Assembly (NCBI GenBank): GCA_963849635.1
Contig: CAWKIA010000037.1
Coordinates: forward strand, 186,001-250,000
Source of the DNA: CAVRUD01 sp963849635
GTDB lineage: Bacteria > Chloroflexota > Chloroflexia > Thermomicrobiales > UBA6265
Reading direction: 5' to 3'
Length of the DNA: 64,000 nucleotides
A program made the position numbers and the translations under genes. Of this stretch, positions 6,762-15,458 are shown piece by piece; position 1 is the stretch's first letter; each line of letters starts with the position of its first letter. The notes under the pieces are model-generated. The model did not search any database. It was not told where the DNA came from and saw nothing but the letters and a program-made list of their open reading frames with translations.

Positions 6762-9638
6762 ATGGGCGCATCCTCGTCACAAGGCGACATTCTCCGCGAT
6801 CCCTTCGATGCGAGCACCCGCGGTCCAGTCCCCCGGAGGCGCCGGGAAGCGCTCAGCCGACTGGTCGGCGTCGTGCTCTTCAGTGTGCTCTGCGTCGCAC
6901 TCGCGACATTTGCCTCCGCGCCACAACAAGCCTCCGCCCACGCCTTCCTCCAGACCAGCACACCAGCCGCAAACGCCGTCGTCGCAGTCTCGCCGACGTC
7001 GGTCACGATGGTCTTCACCGAGCCCCTGGAGCGGGCATCGAGCCGGGCAGCTCTCTACGACCAGTCCGGCGCGGAGATGCCGGAGGCCACATACCGGGCC
7101 GGGAACGACGAGTACACGATGGTGCTCGACCTCCCAGCCTCCCTGCCGAACGGCACCTACACCGTGGCCTGGGAAACGCTCTCCACCGCCGACGGCCACG
7201 GCGCCCAGGGGTACATTCCCTTCACGGTTGGATCTTCGGCCGATGTCCAGACGGTCATCCCGCCCGTCCTCTCGACCGCAAGCGGCCCTCCCCTCTGGCT
7301 CTCGACCCTTTCGCGCTGGGTCGCCCTCCTCGGGCTGGCGGTGACTATCGCCGTCTGGCCAATCTGGTTGCTCGTTTTGCGCCCAGGTATCTCGCCCGCC
7401 TGGCAGGCGGGCCCCGCCCTCACCAGAAGAGTCAAGCGCATCGCCGCAGGCGGCATCGGCCTTGCCCTGGCGGGCAGCGTCTTTGCCCTCCTCGTGCAGG
7501 CGACCAGCTTCAACAGTGGCGACGGCTATCTCAGCGATCTCAGCTCAACGCTGACCGAAACGCGGTACGGGCGCTTCTGGCTGATCAGGATCGGGCTGCT
7601 CCTGGTGCTCGGCGCGGTCCTGACGTTGGTGGGCTGGTGGTGGCCCCGCCGGACGCGCACCCTGACGGTCGCCGGTCTGGTCCTGACCGCGGTGCTCCCC
7701 ATCCCCTTCAGTGAGGTCGCTCACGCCGCCGCCCTGACCTCCGGCCGCGCCAGCGCGATCGCGTTCGATGCGGTCCACCTGCTCGGCGCCGGCATCTGGG
7801 TCGGCGGGTTAGCCGTTCTGGTCCTGGCGCTGGTGCCTTCCCTCCGGGATTTGACCCCGGCCGGGCGTAGGGTCGTCCTCAGCCGGGTCATGCCCCGGTT
7901 CTCGATGGTTGCGCTCGTCGCCTGGGGCGTTCTCGGCCTGACCGGCCTCTACAGCGCCTGGCTGCACGTGGGCAATCTCAACGCGCTGCGCGAGACGGAG
8001 TACGGGCAGTCGCTGCTGTGGAAGCTCCTCCTGTTGATACCCCTCCTCGGCCTCGGGGGGTTTAACCTGCTGGTTGTAAGCCGCCGCATCCGTTCGTCCG
8101 GGCGGGACACGGCTCAGATCACGACCTGGGGGAAGCGCTTCGGACTGGCGATCACGGCCGAGTTGGCGCTCGTCGTCATCCTGTTCCTGATCGTTGGCCG
8201 GCTGACCGGTCAGGCTCCCGCCCGTGAGGAACTTGCCCTGGGTAACGGTCGCGCCACCATCGACCTGAGCGCGGACGGAACCGACGCAACCCTGATCATC
8301 ACCCCGGCCTCGGCCGGTCCCAATCACTACCGCCTCGAAGTCGGCGGCGATCCGCTGCCCACCGACGCCAGCGCCATCCTCCGCATCGAGCTTCCCGCGC
8401 AAGGGGCGGGGCAGCTCGACATCCCCCTGGTCCGCGCGGCTGGCAATGCCTTCGAGGGGCACGGCAGCGAACTCAGCATCACGGGAGACTGGACGATCCA
8501 GACGATCCTGATCCGGCCGGGTCAGGACGACTGGACGGTGACGAAGGCGCTCACGATCGGGTCCTCCCCGCCGACGGTCGATCTGCCCGCACCCGCCTGG
8601 CGCTTCGGCACGGCCGGCATCTTTGGCCTCATCCTGCTTGTCGTTGGCGGTGCGGGACTCGTGGTTGCCTGGTTTGCCGGACGAGCAACGATCCGGCGCG
8701 AGAGTGCGGGATTGGGGACGGTGGCGATGGTTGCCGGGGTGATCCTCCTCCTCCAGGCGCGCACCGACACCGCCGCCACCCTGGCCGGCGCTCCATCGGC
8801 TAACCCAATCGAAGCCAACTCGGAGTCGATCAGCCGGGGCCAGCAGAACTACCTGGCCAACTGCCTCGCCTGCCACGGTCCAGGGGGACGCGGAGACGGC
8901 TCCCAGGCGACATCGCTCGATGGGCCCCCCGCCGACCTGACCTCGTCACACGCCCGGAGCCACCGCGACGAAGACCTCTACTACTGGATTCAGAACGGCA
9001 TCGTTGGTTCGGCGATGCCCGCCTTTGCAGACAGTCTCGACGACGACGAGATCTGGGACACGATCAACTACATCCGCTCTCTGCAAGACGCCGTGGTGCG
9101 CGATATCCCCCAGCCGGAGGACTGCACCGTCGAACCGGTCACCATCGAAGAACTCCAGGCCCTCGCCGATCCCAACTCCCCGGAGCCTGGCAGCGCGGCC
9201 AATCGTGTGCCGGCAACTCCGGTCGCCTTGCCGGAGGGCACTCCCGCCGACGCCGAGACCGTGGCGCAGATAACGACGGTCACCCGCGAGTTGATCGCCT
9301 GCTCGAACGCTCGGGATCCCCTACGGAGATTGGCCCTGTTCAGTGACGAGAGCCTGAAGCCGAACTTCACGCAGGGTCCGACCGACGCATTCATCCGGTT
9401 GACCGGAACCCCGCCCGTGGCTCTCCCCCCCGAGATCCGGGTGTCGATCGTGGCGATTTCCGACGTCCAGGTCATGACCGACGGCCGGGTGCGGGCAACG
9501 GTGGCCGCTGACAACCCCACTACCCATGCCCACGGCCCCAACGGCGAAGAATTGGCCGGACAACAGACGATCGAGGTGGTAACCCTCATCTTCGTCCAGC
9601 AGGATGGCCGCTGGCTGATCGACGACCAGCGGACGTAG
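6762..9638 (+). CDS. CopC-CopD copper protein fused to cytochrome c and NTF2-like domains
   Basis: A 958-residue membrane protein joining parts usually found in separate genes. The signal segment (about 32-59) ends so that the mature chain starts with His60 (SAHAFLQ), the classic CopC copper ligand; a second CopC site, STADGHG (Asp144, His146), follows. A CopD-type membrane domain of about eight helices covers about 175-480. A beta-rich, YtkA-like domain (about 490-610) leads to two more helices (about 620-680). A class I cytochrome c domain carries CLACH (Cys701, Cys704, His705) and the Met ligand in SAMPAF (Met752). The C-terminus (about 830-958) resembles SnoaL/NTF2 folds. No frameshift is seen across 2.9 kb. 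Likely role: copper uptake or delivery coupled to haem redox chemistry at the outer membrane face (inference). Confidence 0.85.
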   Translation: MGASSSQGDILRDPFDASTRGPVPRRRREALSRLVGVVLFSVLCVALATFASAPQQASAHAFLQTSTPAANAVVAVSPTSVTMVFTEPLERASSRAALYDQSGAEMPEATYRAGNDEYTMVLDLPASLPNGTYTVAWETLSTADGHGAQGYIPFTVGSSADVQTVIPPVLSTASGPPLWLSTLSRWVALLGLAVTIAVWPIWLLVLRPGISPAWQAGPALTRRVKRIAAGGIGLALAGSVFALLVQATSFNSGDGYLSDLSSTLTETRYGRFWLIRIGLLLVLGAVLTLVGWWWPRRTRTLTVAGLVLTAVLPIPFSEVAHAAALTSGRASAIAFDAVHLLGAGIWVGGLAVLVLALVPSLRDLTPAGRRVVLSRVMPRFSMVALVAWGVLGLTGLYSAWLHVGNLNALRETEYGQSLLWKLLLLIPLLGLGGFNLLVVSRRIRSSGRDTAQITTWGKRFGLAITAELALVVILFLIVGRLTGQAPAREELALGNGRATIDLSADGTDATLIITPASAGPNHYRLEVGGDPLPTDASAILRIELPAQGAGQLDIPLVRAAGNAFEGHGSELSITGDWTIQTILIRPGQDDWTVTKALTIGSSPPTVDLPAPAWRFGTAGIFGLILLVVGGAGLVVAWFAGRATIRRESAGLGTVAMVAGVILLLQARTDTAATLAGAPSANPIEANSESISRGQQNYLANCLACHGPGGRGDGSQATSLDGPPADLTSSHARSHRDEDLYYWIQNGIVGSAMPAFADSLDDDEIWDTINYIRSLQDAVVRDIPQPEDCTVEPVTIEELQALADPNSPEPGSAANRVPATPVALPEGTPADAETVAQITTVTRELIACSNARDPLRRLALFSDESLKPNFTQGPTDAFIRLTGTPPVALPPEIRVSIVAISDVQVMTDGRVRATVAADNPTTHAHGPNGEELAGQQTIEVVTLIFVQQDGRWLIDDQRT

Positions 9639-9814
9639 AGACTGAATCAGGAGTACCAGCGGCCAGAGCGCCAACCCAACCACGCCAGGGGCGAGGACGA
9701 CCACCGGCTCGGGCTCCCTGAAACGCCAGAAGATCCTCATTGAGAGATTACGCGACGAGCGGGATCAGCCCGCCCCGCCCCGCCTCGGCGCCGCCAGCGG
9801 TCTCAATGGCGAGA

Positions 9815-10180
9815 TCAGCCATCGTTCAGCTCGTGTGCGAGCTCCTCCGCCCGAACCCGCAGCTCATCTCGCATCATCTCGTCGAACACCCGATGCCGCA
9901 GCGTCCACCGTGTGGCGGCGCCCGGCACATCGCAATCGATCGCGACGATGTGCGCCGGAGTCGGAACTGCGGTGATCGGGCGTGGCGGTGCGTGGTCCAG
10001 AAAGGCCGCGGCCTCGTCACCAGCCAGCAGTCGCTCCGCGGTTGGGCTTAGGACGGCATCTGGCTCCTGCCCGGCTGTCGTGGCAAGCCATTCCGGCGGG
10101 GCAGCCCGAGTGAAAAACGCCGCGGCCACCCGACTCTTGGCCGCTCCGTGGGGACAGACGAAGAGCACAGTCCGGGTCAT
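9815..10180 (-). CDS. Low-molecular-weight phosphatase/arsenate reductase-like protein with altered P-loop
   Basis: A 121-residue protein with the fold start of LMW tyrosine phosphatases and ArsC arsenate reductases (TVLFVCPHGAAKSR, residues 3-16). The family P-loop is CX5R; here it is CPHGAAK, with Lys where the Arg should be, and the usual C-terminal DP motif is not obvious. Catalysis may thus differ or be lost. The start at 10180 follows GAGGAGAACGACC, a good ribosome binding site; an upstream in-frame ATG would overlap ChrB needlessly. It closes the chrB operon (32-base gap), so a role in oxyanion stress is plausible but unproven. Confidence 0.7.
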   Translation of the reverse strand: MTRTVLFVCPHGAAKSRVAAAFFTRAAPPEWLATTAGQEPDAVLSPTAERLLAGDEAAAFLDHAPPRPITAVPTPAHIVAIDCDVPGAATRWTLRHRVFDEMMRDELRVRAEELAHELNDG

Positions 10181-10211
10181 GGTCGTTCTCCTCGATCGGC
10201 GACCGTCCATT

Positions 10212-10763
10212 TCATGGCTCATCTCCTTCGATGCCGTCTTGTGCGTCTGGATTGCCGGGCGCAACATCCTCGTCGAGGTGGGTTTCGACCCGCCGGCCGT
10301 AACGTAGTCTCGGCCGGGGAGCGCCCTGCTTCGCGGGCGGAGTAACCACCTTTACCTGGCAGTAGGCGTAGAGCGCGTCGTAGAGCGGAGTCGTCAGCCG
10401 CAGCTTCTCTTGATCGTCGGGAACGGAGCGCTGGAATCCGCGGATGATCGCGTCGAGCCCGGCGCCCTCGTGACGTCGACTCCGGCTGGGCGGTACGTCG
10501 GCGTCACGGATGATCCGTCCCATCTCGACCAACCCCGGATCGGTCTCAAGTCCATGACGGGCAAGCATGACCTCGAACGTGCATCGCGCTCCCTCGTGGC
10601 CATAGTCCGCCCCGCGCATGTCGAAGGTGTGGCCATCGAGGTCGGAGAGGTCGGTGTCGGCAGACACGAAGACGAACTCGGCGCCCGGATCGATGAAGCG
10701 GCGGATGAGCCACGGGCACGAGGTCCGGTCGACGTGGGCATTGCGCCGCGTGATCCACCTCAC
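10212..10763 (-). CDS. chrB: Chromate resistance protein ChrB, C-terminal domain as separate gene
   Basis: A 183-residue protein matching the C-terminal ChrB domain: it begins with WITRRNAHVDRTSCPWLIRR and contains FDMRGADYGHEGARCTFE, both hallmark segments with conserved Cys and His that could bind metal. Classical ChrB is a single chain of about 300-330 residues that senses chromate and controls chrA. Here the C-terminal half is its own gene, overlapping the N-terminal gene by ATGA (10760-10763), so the two are translationally coupled. No ChrA transporter is in the window; a divergent MFS gene lies next door. Confidence 0.88.
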   Translation of the reverse strand: MRWITRRNAHVDRTSCPWLIRRFIDPGAEFVFVSADTDLSDLDGHTFDMRGADYGHEGARCTFEVMLARHGLETDPGLVEMGRIIRDADVPPSRSRRHEGAGLDAIIRGFQRSVPDDQEKLRLTTPLYDALYAYCQVKVVTPPAKQGAPRPRLRYGRRVETHLDEDVAPGNPDAQDGIEGDEP

Positions 10764-11296
10764 GGCAGCGCCTCCGGGTCGTGCTCACTGGCGTCCACAA
10801 GAAAGTCGTCCAGGGCCGCGTCGCAGCGGCCGAGCAATTCGTCCAGCGGATGCGCGGTGTAGACGCCGCCGTGGTCGCGAGCACGGACCTGTTCGGTCCA
10901 GCGACGCAGCTTCGCGACGTCCGCCTCGAGCTCCTCCAGCTCTACGAACGTGAACTCGCGATGCTCCCGTTCCCGTGCGACATGGACGAAGAAGCCCTCC
11001 GCTTCGCGCGCGATCTCCGCGTACTCGGCGGCTCGCGCCGCCCGCCCTTTCTCCTCGATCGCCGCGGCCCGTTCGGCGTCGAGCCGGACGTCTTCGATGA
11101 CGGTCGCCTCGCCGCCGAAGGCGTCGATCTTGGCCGCAATCTCATGGATAGTCGTCGCCGTCGCCTCAGTGCCCGGCAAGACGCAGACGCCGTCGCGTAG
11201 GTAGACGACGCCGGCCTTTTTCAGATCTCGCCAGACGGCGGCGCGTTTTCGCGACGGCTCGCTGGGAACGGTGTAGATCAGGAGCACCCATGACAT
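10760..11296 (-). CDS. chrB: ChrB N-terminal domain protein
   Basis: A 178-residue protein matching the N-terminal ChrB domain: SWVLLIYTVPSEPSRKRAAVWRDLKKAGVVYLRDGVCVLP is split here only for description, with key points LIYTVP, RKRAAVWR and GVCVLP in the first 45 residues. This part resembles a winged-helix DNA-binding region, as in PaaX-like regulators, followed by a long charged helix (about 75-145). It is first in the minus-strand operon chrB(N)-chrB(C)-phosphatase-like. It probably represses its own operon and the divergent MFS gene through the palindrome at 11355-11370 (inference). Confidence 0.85.
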   Translation of the reverse strand: MSWVLLIYTVPSEPSRKRAAVWRDLKKAGVVYLRDGVCVLPGTEATATTIHEIAAKIDAFGGEATVIEDVRLDAERAAAIEEKGRAARAAEYAEIAREAEGFFVHVAREREHREFTFVELEELEADVAKLRRWTEQVRARDHGGVYTAHPLDELLGRCDAALDDFLVDASEHDPEALP

Positions 11297-11354
11297 GGCT
11301 GGTGTCGTCCGCTTCCATGTTCGTCGACGCTTCCGCGGAATGGCACGAATGGAG

Positions 11355-11370
11355 TATAACAGTCGTTATA
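11355..11370. promoter_or_regulatory. Palindromic operator or divergent -10 candidate
   Basis: TATAAC-agtc-GTTATA is a perfect 6-bp inverted repeat with a 4-base spacer, in an AT-rich island of the 181-base gap between divergent chrB(N) and the MFS gene. Each half also looks like a -10 box (TATAAC), one on each strand. It could be the binding site of ChrB, overlapping both promoters. Confidence 0.45.
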
Positions 11371-11477
11371 TGCAATAAATCTGAATTGGTCGACATTGGG
11401 CACCGGACCGATCGCGTTTCCGTACGGGCGCGACGCTTCGGCCTAACCGGAGAACCAGCATCGATCGCGATCGGAGG

Positions 11478-12695
11478 ATGGCCCTTTCCCCGGCGAACAT
11501 GAAAGGCGACACCCGCCGGCTGCTCGGCGCGCGGGCGACGCGCGGGTTCGGCGATGGGATCGTGAGCGTCCTGCTGCCCGTCCACCTCGCGGCCCTGGGA
11601 TTCGGCTCCGTCCAGGTCGGGATGATCGCGACCGTCACGCTCTTGGGGTCGGCGGCGGTGACGCTGGGCGTGGGATTGCTCGCCAGCCGCTACTCGCGGC
11701 GGTGGTTGCTGCGGCGGGCGACCATCCTGATGGTCCTCACCGGCCTCGGCTTCGCCTTCGTCGATTCCTTCTGGTTGCTCCTCCCGATCGCCTTCGTCGG
11801 CACCCTCAACCCATCGACAGGCGACGTCAGTGTCTTCCTGCCGACCGAACAGGCCCTGCTCCCTCAAACCGTCCCCAGTTCGCAGCGTACGGCGCTGTTC
11901 GCGCGCTACTCGCTGGCTGGATCGCTGGCGGCCGCCATCGGTGCCTTGATTGCGGGCTGGCCGGCGGAGATCGCGGAGCGCCTCGACATTGACCCCGACA
12001 CCGCCAACGCCGCCATGTTTGGGCTGTACGGTCTGCTTGGCCTGCTCATCCTGTGGACCTATCGAGGACTCTCCCCCCAGGTCGAGCCTGCCCCGAAGTC
12101 GAGCGGCAAACCGCTGGAACAGTCGCGAGGGATTGTCTTACGCCTTTCCGCCCTGTTCAGTCTCGACTCACTCGCCAGCGGCTTCGTCGTTCAGTCCCTC
12201 GTGGCGGTCTGGCTCTTCGAGCGTTTCGACCTGTCGGTGACGGCGGCCGGGACGATCTTCTTCTGGACCGGACTCTGCTCCGCCAGCTCCCAGTTGGTCG
12301 CGGCCAAACTCGCCGCCAGGATCGGCCTCGTCAACACGATGGTCTTCACTCACCTCCCCGCCAACATCTTCCTGATGCTGGTTCCCTTCATGCCAACGCT
12401 GCCACTGGCGCTGGTGTTACTCGTCCTCCGCAGCCTTCTGTCACAGTTGGACGTGCCCGCCCGCCAGTCATACGTGATGGCGGTGGTCCCCGCCGAGGAA
12501 CGCTCGGCCGCCGCCAGCGTGACCGCCGTCCCCCGCAGCCTCGCCTCAGCCATCGGCCCCCTGCTCGCCGGGTGGCTCCTGGCCGAATCCGACTTCGGCT
12601 GGCCGCTCGTTATTGCCGGCGCCCTGAAGGCCACCTACGACCTGCTCCTGCTTGTAATGTTCAGAAATGTGCGCCCGCCGGAGGAGGCACTCTAA
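11478..12695 (+). CDS. MFS transporter
   Basis: A 405-residue major facilitator with about 12 membrane segments. The family loop between TM2 and TM3 is visible (LLASRYSRRWLLRR, about 71-84), and a second half-repeat starts near residue 220. The C-terminal half has DVPARQSYVMAVVPAEERS, typical of MFS exporters annotated next to chromate or arsenic genes. It is transcribed away from the chrB genes and may replace ChrA as exporter (inference). GGAGG lies directly against the ATG at 11478, so the true start could be the ATG at 11499. Confidence 0.82.
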   Translation: MALSPANMKGDTRRLLGARATRGFGDGIVSVLLPVHLAALGFGSVQVGMIATVTLLGSAAVTLGVGLLASRYSRRWLLRRATILMVLTGLGFAFVDSFWLLLPIAFVGTLNPSTGDVSVFLPTEQALLPQTVPSSQRTALFARYSLAGSLAAAIGALIAGWPAEIAERLDIDPDTANAAMFGLYGLLGLLILWTYRGLSPQVEPAPKSSGKPLEQSRGIVLRLSALFSLDSLASGFVVQSLVAVWLFERFDLSVTAAGTIFFWTGLCSASSQLVAAKLAARIGLVNTMVFTHLPANIFLMLVPFMPTLPLALVLLVLRSLLSQLDVPARQSYVMAVVPAEERSAAASVTAVPRSLASAIGPLLAGWLLAESDFGWPLVIAGALKATYDLLLLVMFRNVRPPEEAL

Positions 12696-12781
12696 ACCGC
12701 CCTCGGTCGCAGTGCCGGCCCGTCCGCCCGCGGATGTTACGATCAGAGTGGTACGTCACATGGGACCGCCGGAGGGAACGC

Positions 12782-13201
12782 ATGACTACGACTGCCGAGA
12801 CGAAGGAACATGCTCCGGACATACGAACCGAGCATCCCCACGTCGTAAAGCGAACGGACAACGAAACCGGCGAACCGATCATCGACGGGACACGCCTTGA
12901 GGTTCGTCACATCCTCATCAACCATCGCGACGCGGGCATGTCACCGGAAGAGATCGCCCAAATGTACCGCCTCACGCTCGCGCAGGTACATGATGCCCTG
13001 AGCTACGCCTTCGACCACCCCGACGAGATTGAGTTCCATATCGAGCGCAACAAGATCCGGAACGTCATGCGAGAGCAGGATCTCGTGTTGGTGGGTGGAA
13101 GCGGGGGAATCCTTATCGAGTCGCATCGCCTCGATCAAGTCGAAATCGCTCCAGGCACCCCGATCTATACGTGGGAAACGCTTCCGTCGGACCTCGAGTA
13201 G
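12782..13201 (+). CDS. DUF433 domain antitoxin
   Basis: A 139-residue protein. The DUF433 helix-turn-helix-like core spans about 25-85, with GEPIIDGTRLEVRHIL and MSPEEIAQMYRLTLAQVHDALSYAF. DUF433 proteins are commonly the antitoxin paired with DUF5615 PIN-like toxins, and such a gene follows directly. The start at 12782 has the ribosome binding site GGAGGGAAC. A longer open frame upstream overlaps the MFS gene and is not real. The C-terminal half (about 90-139) probably contacts the toxin. Confidence 0.82.
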   Translation: MTTTAETKEHAPDIRTEHPHVVKRTDNETGEPIIDGTRLEVRHILINHRDAGMSPEEIAQMYRLTLAQVHDALSYAFDHPDEIEFHIERNKIRNVMREQDLVLVGGSGGILIESHRLDQVEIAPGTPIYTWETLPSDLE

Positions 13202-13203
13202 CC

Positions 13204-13563
13204 GTGGCGGTCGTCGGCTCTCGGCACGAATCCACGTCGATCACAACGTTCGGACCCAACTCGCGACGGAGCTTCGGAGCCGCCACTTCGACGTCGTTCA
13301 TGCCCAACCTCGGATTGGAAGGGCGTCGACGAAGAGCATCGAAGTTGCGGTCGAGCAGGGACGGCTGCTCGTCTCCCACGACCAGAAAGACTTCAACCGG
13401 ATCGCCGCCGAGTGGGCAGCGGCTGAGCGGACGCACTTCGGCATCGTTTTGGCTCGTCAACCTCCGGCGCTGCCATACAGGGAGTTCGTCGGTCGACTCC
13501 TCGTACTCCTGGATGAACGCACCGCCGAAGAGTTCGTCAATCTGGTTCGATGGATTGGAGTAG
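13204..13563 (+). CDS. DUF5615 PIN-like toxin, frameshifted at both ends
   Basis: The protein read between about 13227 and 13555 is a DUF5615/Mut7-C type PIN-like nuclease: ARIHVDHNVRTQLATEL with the first acidic residue, then GRLLVSHDQKDFNRIA with the second acidic cluster, then GIVLARQP and FVGRLLVLLDERTAEEF. No ATG, GTG or TTG starts this frame. A GTG at 13204, two bases after the DUF433 stop, and a TAG at 13561-13563 are both in the +1 frame, giving the usual length of about 119 residues if there are two compensating indels. Without a stop here the frame would run 267 bases into the convergent regulator. It forms a toxin-antitoxin pair with the preceding gene. Confidence 0.6.
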   Translation: MAVVGSRHESTSITTFGPNSRRSFGAATSTSFMPNLGLEGRRRRASKLRSSRDGCSSPTTRKTSTGSPPSGQRLSGRTSASFWLVNLRRCHTGSSSVDSSYSWMNAPPKSSSIWFDGLE

Positions 13564-13568
13564 AAGGC

Positions 13569-15237
13569 CTACTCGCTAAACAACGCCATATGCACATGCA
13601 GCGCGAACTGCAACCGCAAGCGGACGTCGGCAGCGTCGAGGTCGAGGCCGGTGATCTCGACGATGCGGTCGAGGCGGTAGAGCACCGTGTTGCGGTGGAC
13701 GCCGAGCAGGCTCGCGGCTTCCTTCGGGCTGGCATTTGCGCGGAAGAAGGCGTCAAGGGTGCGGATCAGGTCCGCGCTGTGATCCCGGTCGTAATTGATC
13801 AAAGAGTCAAGCGTCTCGGTGTGGAAGGCTCGTAGCTCCGGCAGCCCTTCGGCGGCGTAGATCAGCCGGTAGACTCCAAGGTCATCGAAGCCGGTGAGGT
13901 GGCCGGGGCCATGAAGCCGCCGGCCAAGCGTCAGCGCCTGACGAGCTTCCTGGTGCGAGCGTCGAATCCCTTCCAGACCCATCTGCGGCCGCCCGAATCC
14001 GACCGAGACGACATCCGTTCCGCCCCGGGTCAAGTCAACCAGATCCTCATGGAGCTGGCGGGCGACCCGGCGCGCCTCGACAGGGCTTGGCGCCGGCCAG
14101 ACGATATCGCCACTGTTATTCCGGACCCGCCACAGGACCTTGGTCTCACGACCCGCACCGGCTCGGATCAGGGCATCGTCCAGGAGTGCCCAACGGGCGT
14201 CGCGACCCACGCGCCATCGCCGGACCACCGGAAGGCTGGTCCATGCGCACGATCACCGCGACATGTGGCTCGTCCAAGTCGTGTCCCAGACGCCGGGCCT
14301 GCTGCCGGAGAGAGACCTCACTGCGGAGCGCCCCATCGAGCACCTCGTCGAGGACGTTCAACTCGACTTCACGACGGACATTCGCGGCCGCCTGATCCCG
14401 GGCCAGCACCACCGCACATGCGGCCGCGCCTCGCGACGTGATCATGCCGTCTTCCGACGTTTCGGAGCCGCGCGACACCAGGAGCGATACAGAGCCAAGC
14501 AAGCCATCGCGCCCAATCACCGGCGCGACGACCCGATTCCAGCGCTCATCCAGTCCCCGGACTGAGGTCGGGGGGTCGGCCGGACTGCTGGCGGCCATCT
14601 CCCGTAACCAGGTGGCCATAACCAACTGCGTGTCGGCCAGAGCGGTTTCGACCGACGCCAGGGTGGCGCGCGGAGCGCCCGGCGTCGCGGTCGTGGGGGC
14701 ATGGAACGCCAGGATTTCGCCGTCTATATCCTCCAGAACGGCGGCGCGCTCAGACAACTCCGCCAGGGTGCGAACCAGGATCGGCAGCGGCTCGCCGGAG
14801 ATCGCCAGGTCGATCAGCGTGCGTCCGACCTCTTCACTCCGTTGCCGGATCTCCCGGCGCCGGTCGGTGATCGCCCGCGCCGTCTCCCGCTCCAGAGAGC
14901 CAAGGTCGGTCCCCTCCGGCAGGACCAGTAGCGGCAGTGAATGCTCGTCAGCGGCAGCGCAGGCTTCGATCGAGGCCTCGCCGAGGTATCCAACGGCAGC
15001 CACGCCAAACCCTGCTAGCTGCCGAACCGCCGATTCGAGGGTGAGCCGCTCATCGACCAGCTCCAGGGCCCGGGTCGAGAGAAAGACGACTTCCCCCCCG
15101 TTGAGGTGACCGAACGCCGGCGGCACCGGCCGCAACCGGGTTGCCCAGGTGACCTCTTGCTCCAGCCCAGCGCCTCCGGCCCGCACCTGCGTCCCCGCCG
15201 GCAACGCTTGGCGGAGGACATCGTTGACGGTGATCAC
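13569..15237 (-). pseudogene. PucR/CdaR-like transcriptional regulator, frameshifted
   Basis: About 555 residues in two frames. The N-terminal PucR domain (ITVNDVLRQALPAGTQV; GGEVVFLSTRALE; GVAAVGYLGE) and a GGDEF-like middle region are read from 15237 to about 14230. The C-terminal part, from about 14230, is in another frame and has the PucR helix-turn-helix (ANASPKEAASLLGVHRNT and VLYRLDRIVEITGLDL). The break falls near 14200-14245, after VAVIVRMDQPSG. The GTG at 15237 fits the family start better than the ATG at 15273. Such regulators often control purine, amino-acid or glutamine-synthetase-like genes; glutamine synthetase lies just upstream on the same strand. Confidence 0.78.
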
Positions 15238-15249
15238 GCTTGGACCACA

Positions 15250-15273
15250 GGCGGCAAGGCGGCAAGGCGGCAA
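15250..15273. repeat. Tandem array, GGCGGCAA x3
   Basis: Three perfect tandem copies of the 8-mer GGCGGCAA at 15250-15257, 15258-15265 and 15266-15273. The reverse complement TTGCCGCC recurs at 15427-15434, beside GCCGCCTA repeats, so a 150-base segment is framed by inverted arrays. A related array is at about 35797-35812. Confidence 0.8.
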
Positions 15274-15426
15274 GGCGTGAAAAGGACACGGAACGACGAC
15301 GCCTTGATCGACGGCGCTCCCCCTGCTTCCCGCCTGCCTTTGCCTTTCCGATGCCTGCCGTTCACCATTGCATCCCAGTTCTCTTCGACAATCCCCACTC
15401 GCCTAAGGCCCTTATTGCTTGCCGTC

Positions 15427-15452
15427 TTGCCGCCTAGCCGCCTAGCCGCCTC
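15427..15452. repeat. Tandem array, GCCGCCTA x3, inverted partner of 15250-15273
   Basis: GCCGCCTA at 15429-15436 and 15437-15444, then GCCGCCTC at 15445-15452, preceded by TTGCCGTC and overlapping TTGCCGCC. It lies directly after the stop of glutamine synthetase (read on the minus strand). Confidence 0.75.
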
Positions 15453-15458
15453 TGCATT

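Noticed and set aside
12053..12781. Long frame leading into the DUF433 gene
   Set aside because: It lies inside the MFS gene in another frame; the ATG at 12782 has a clear ribosome binding site.
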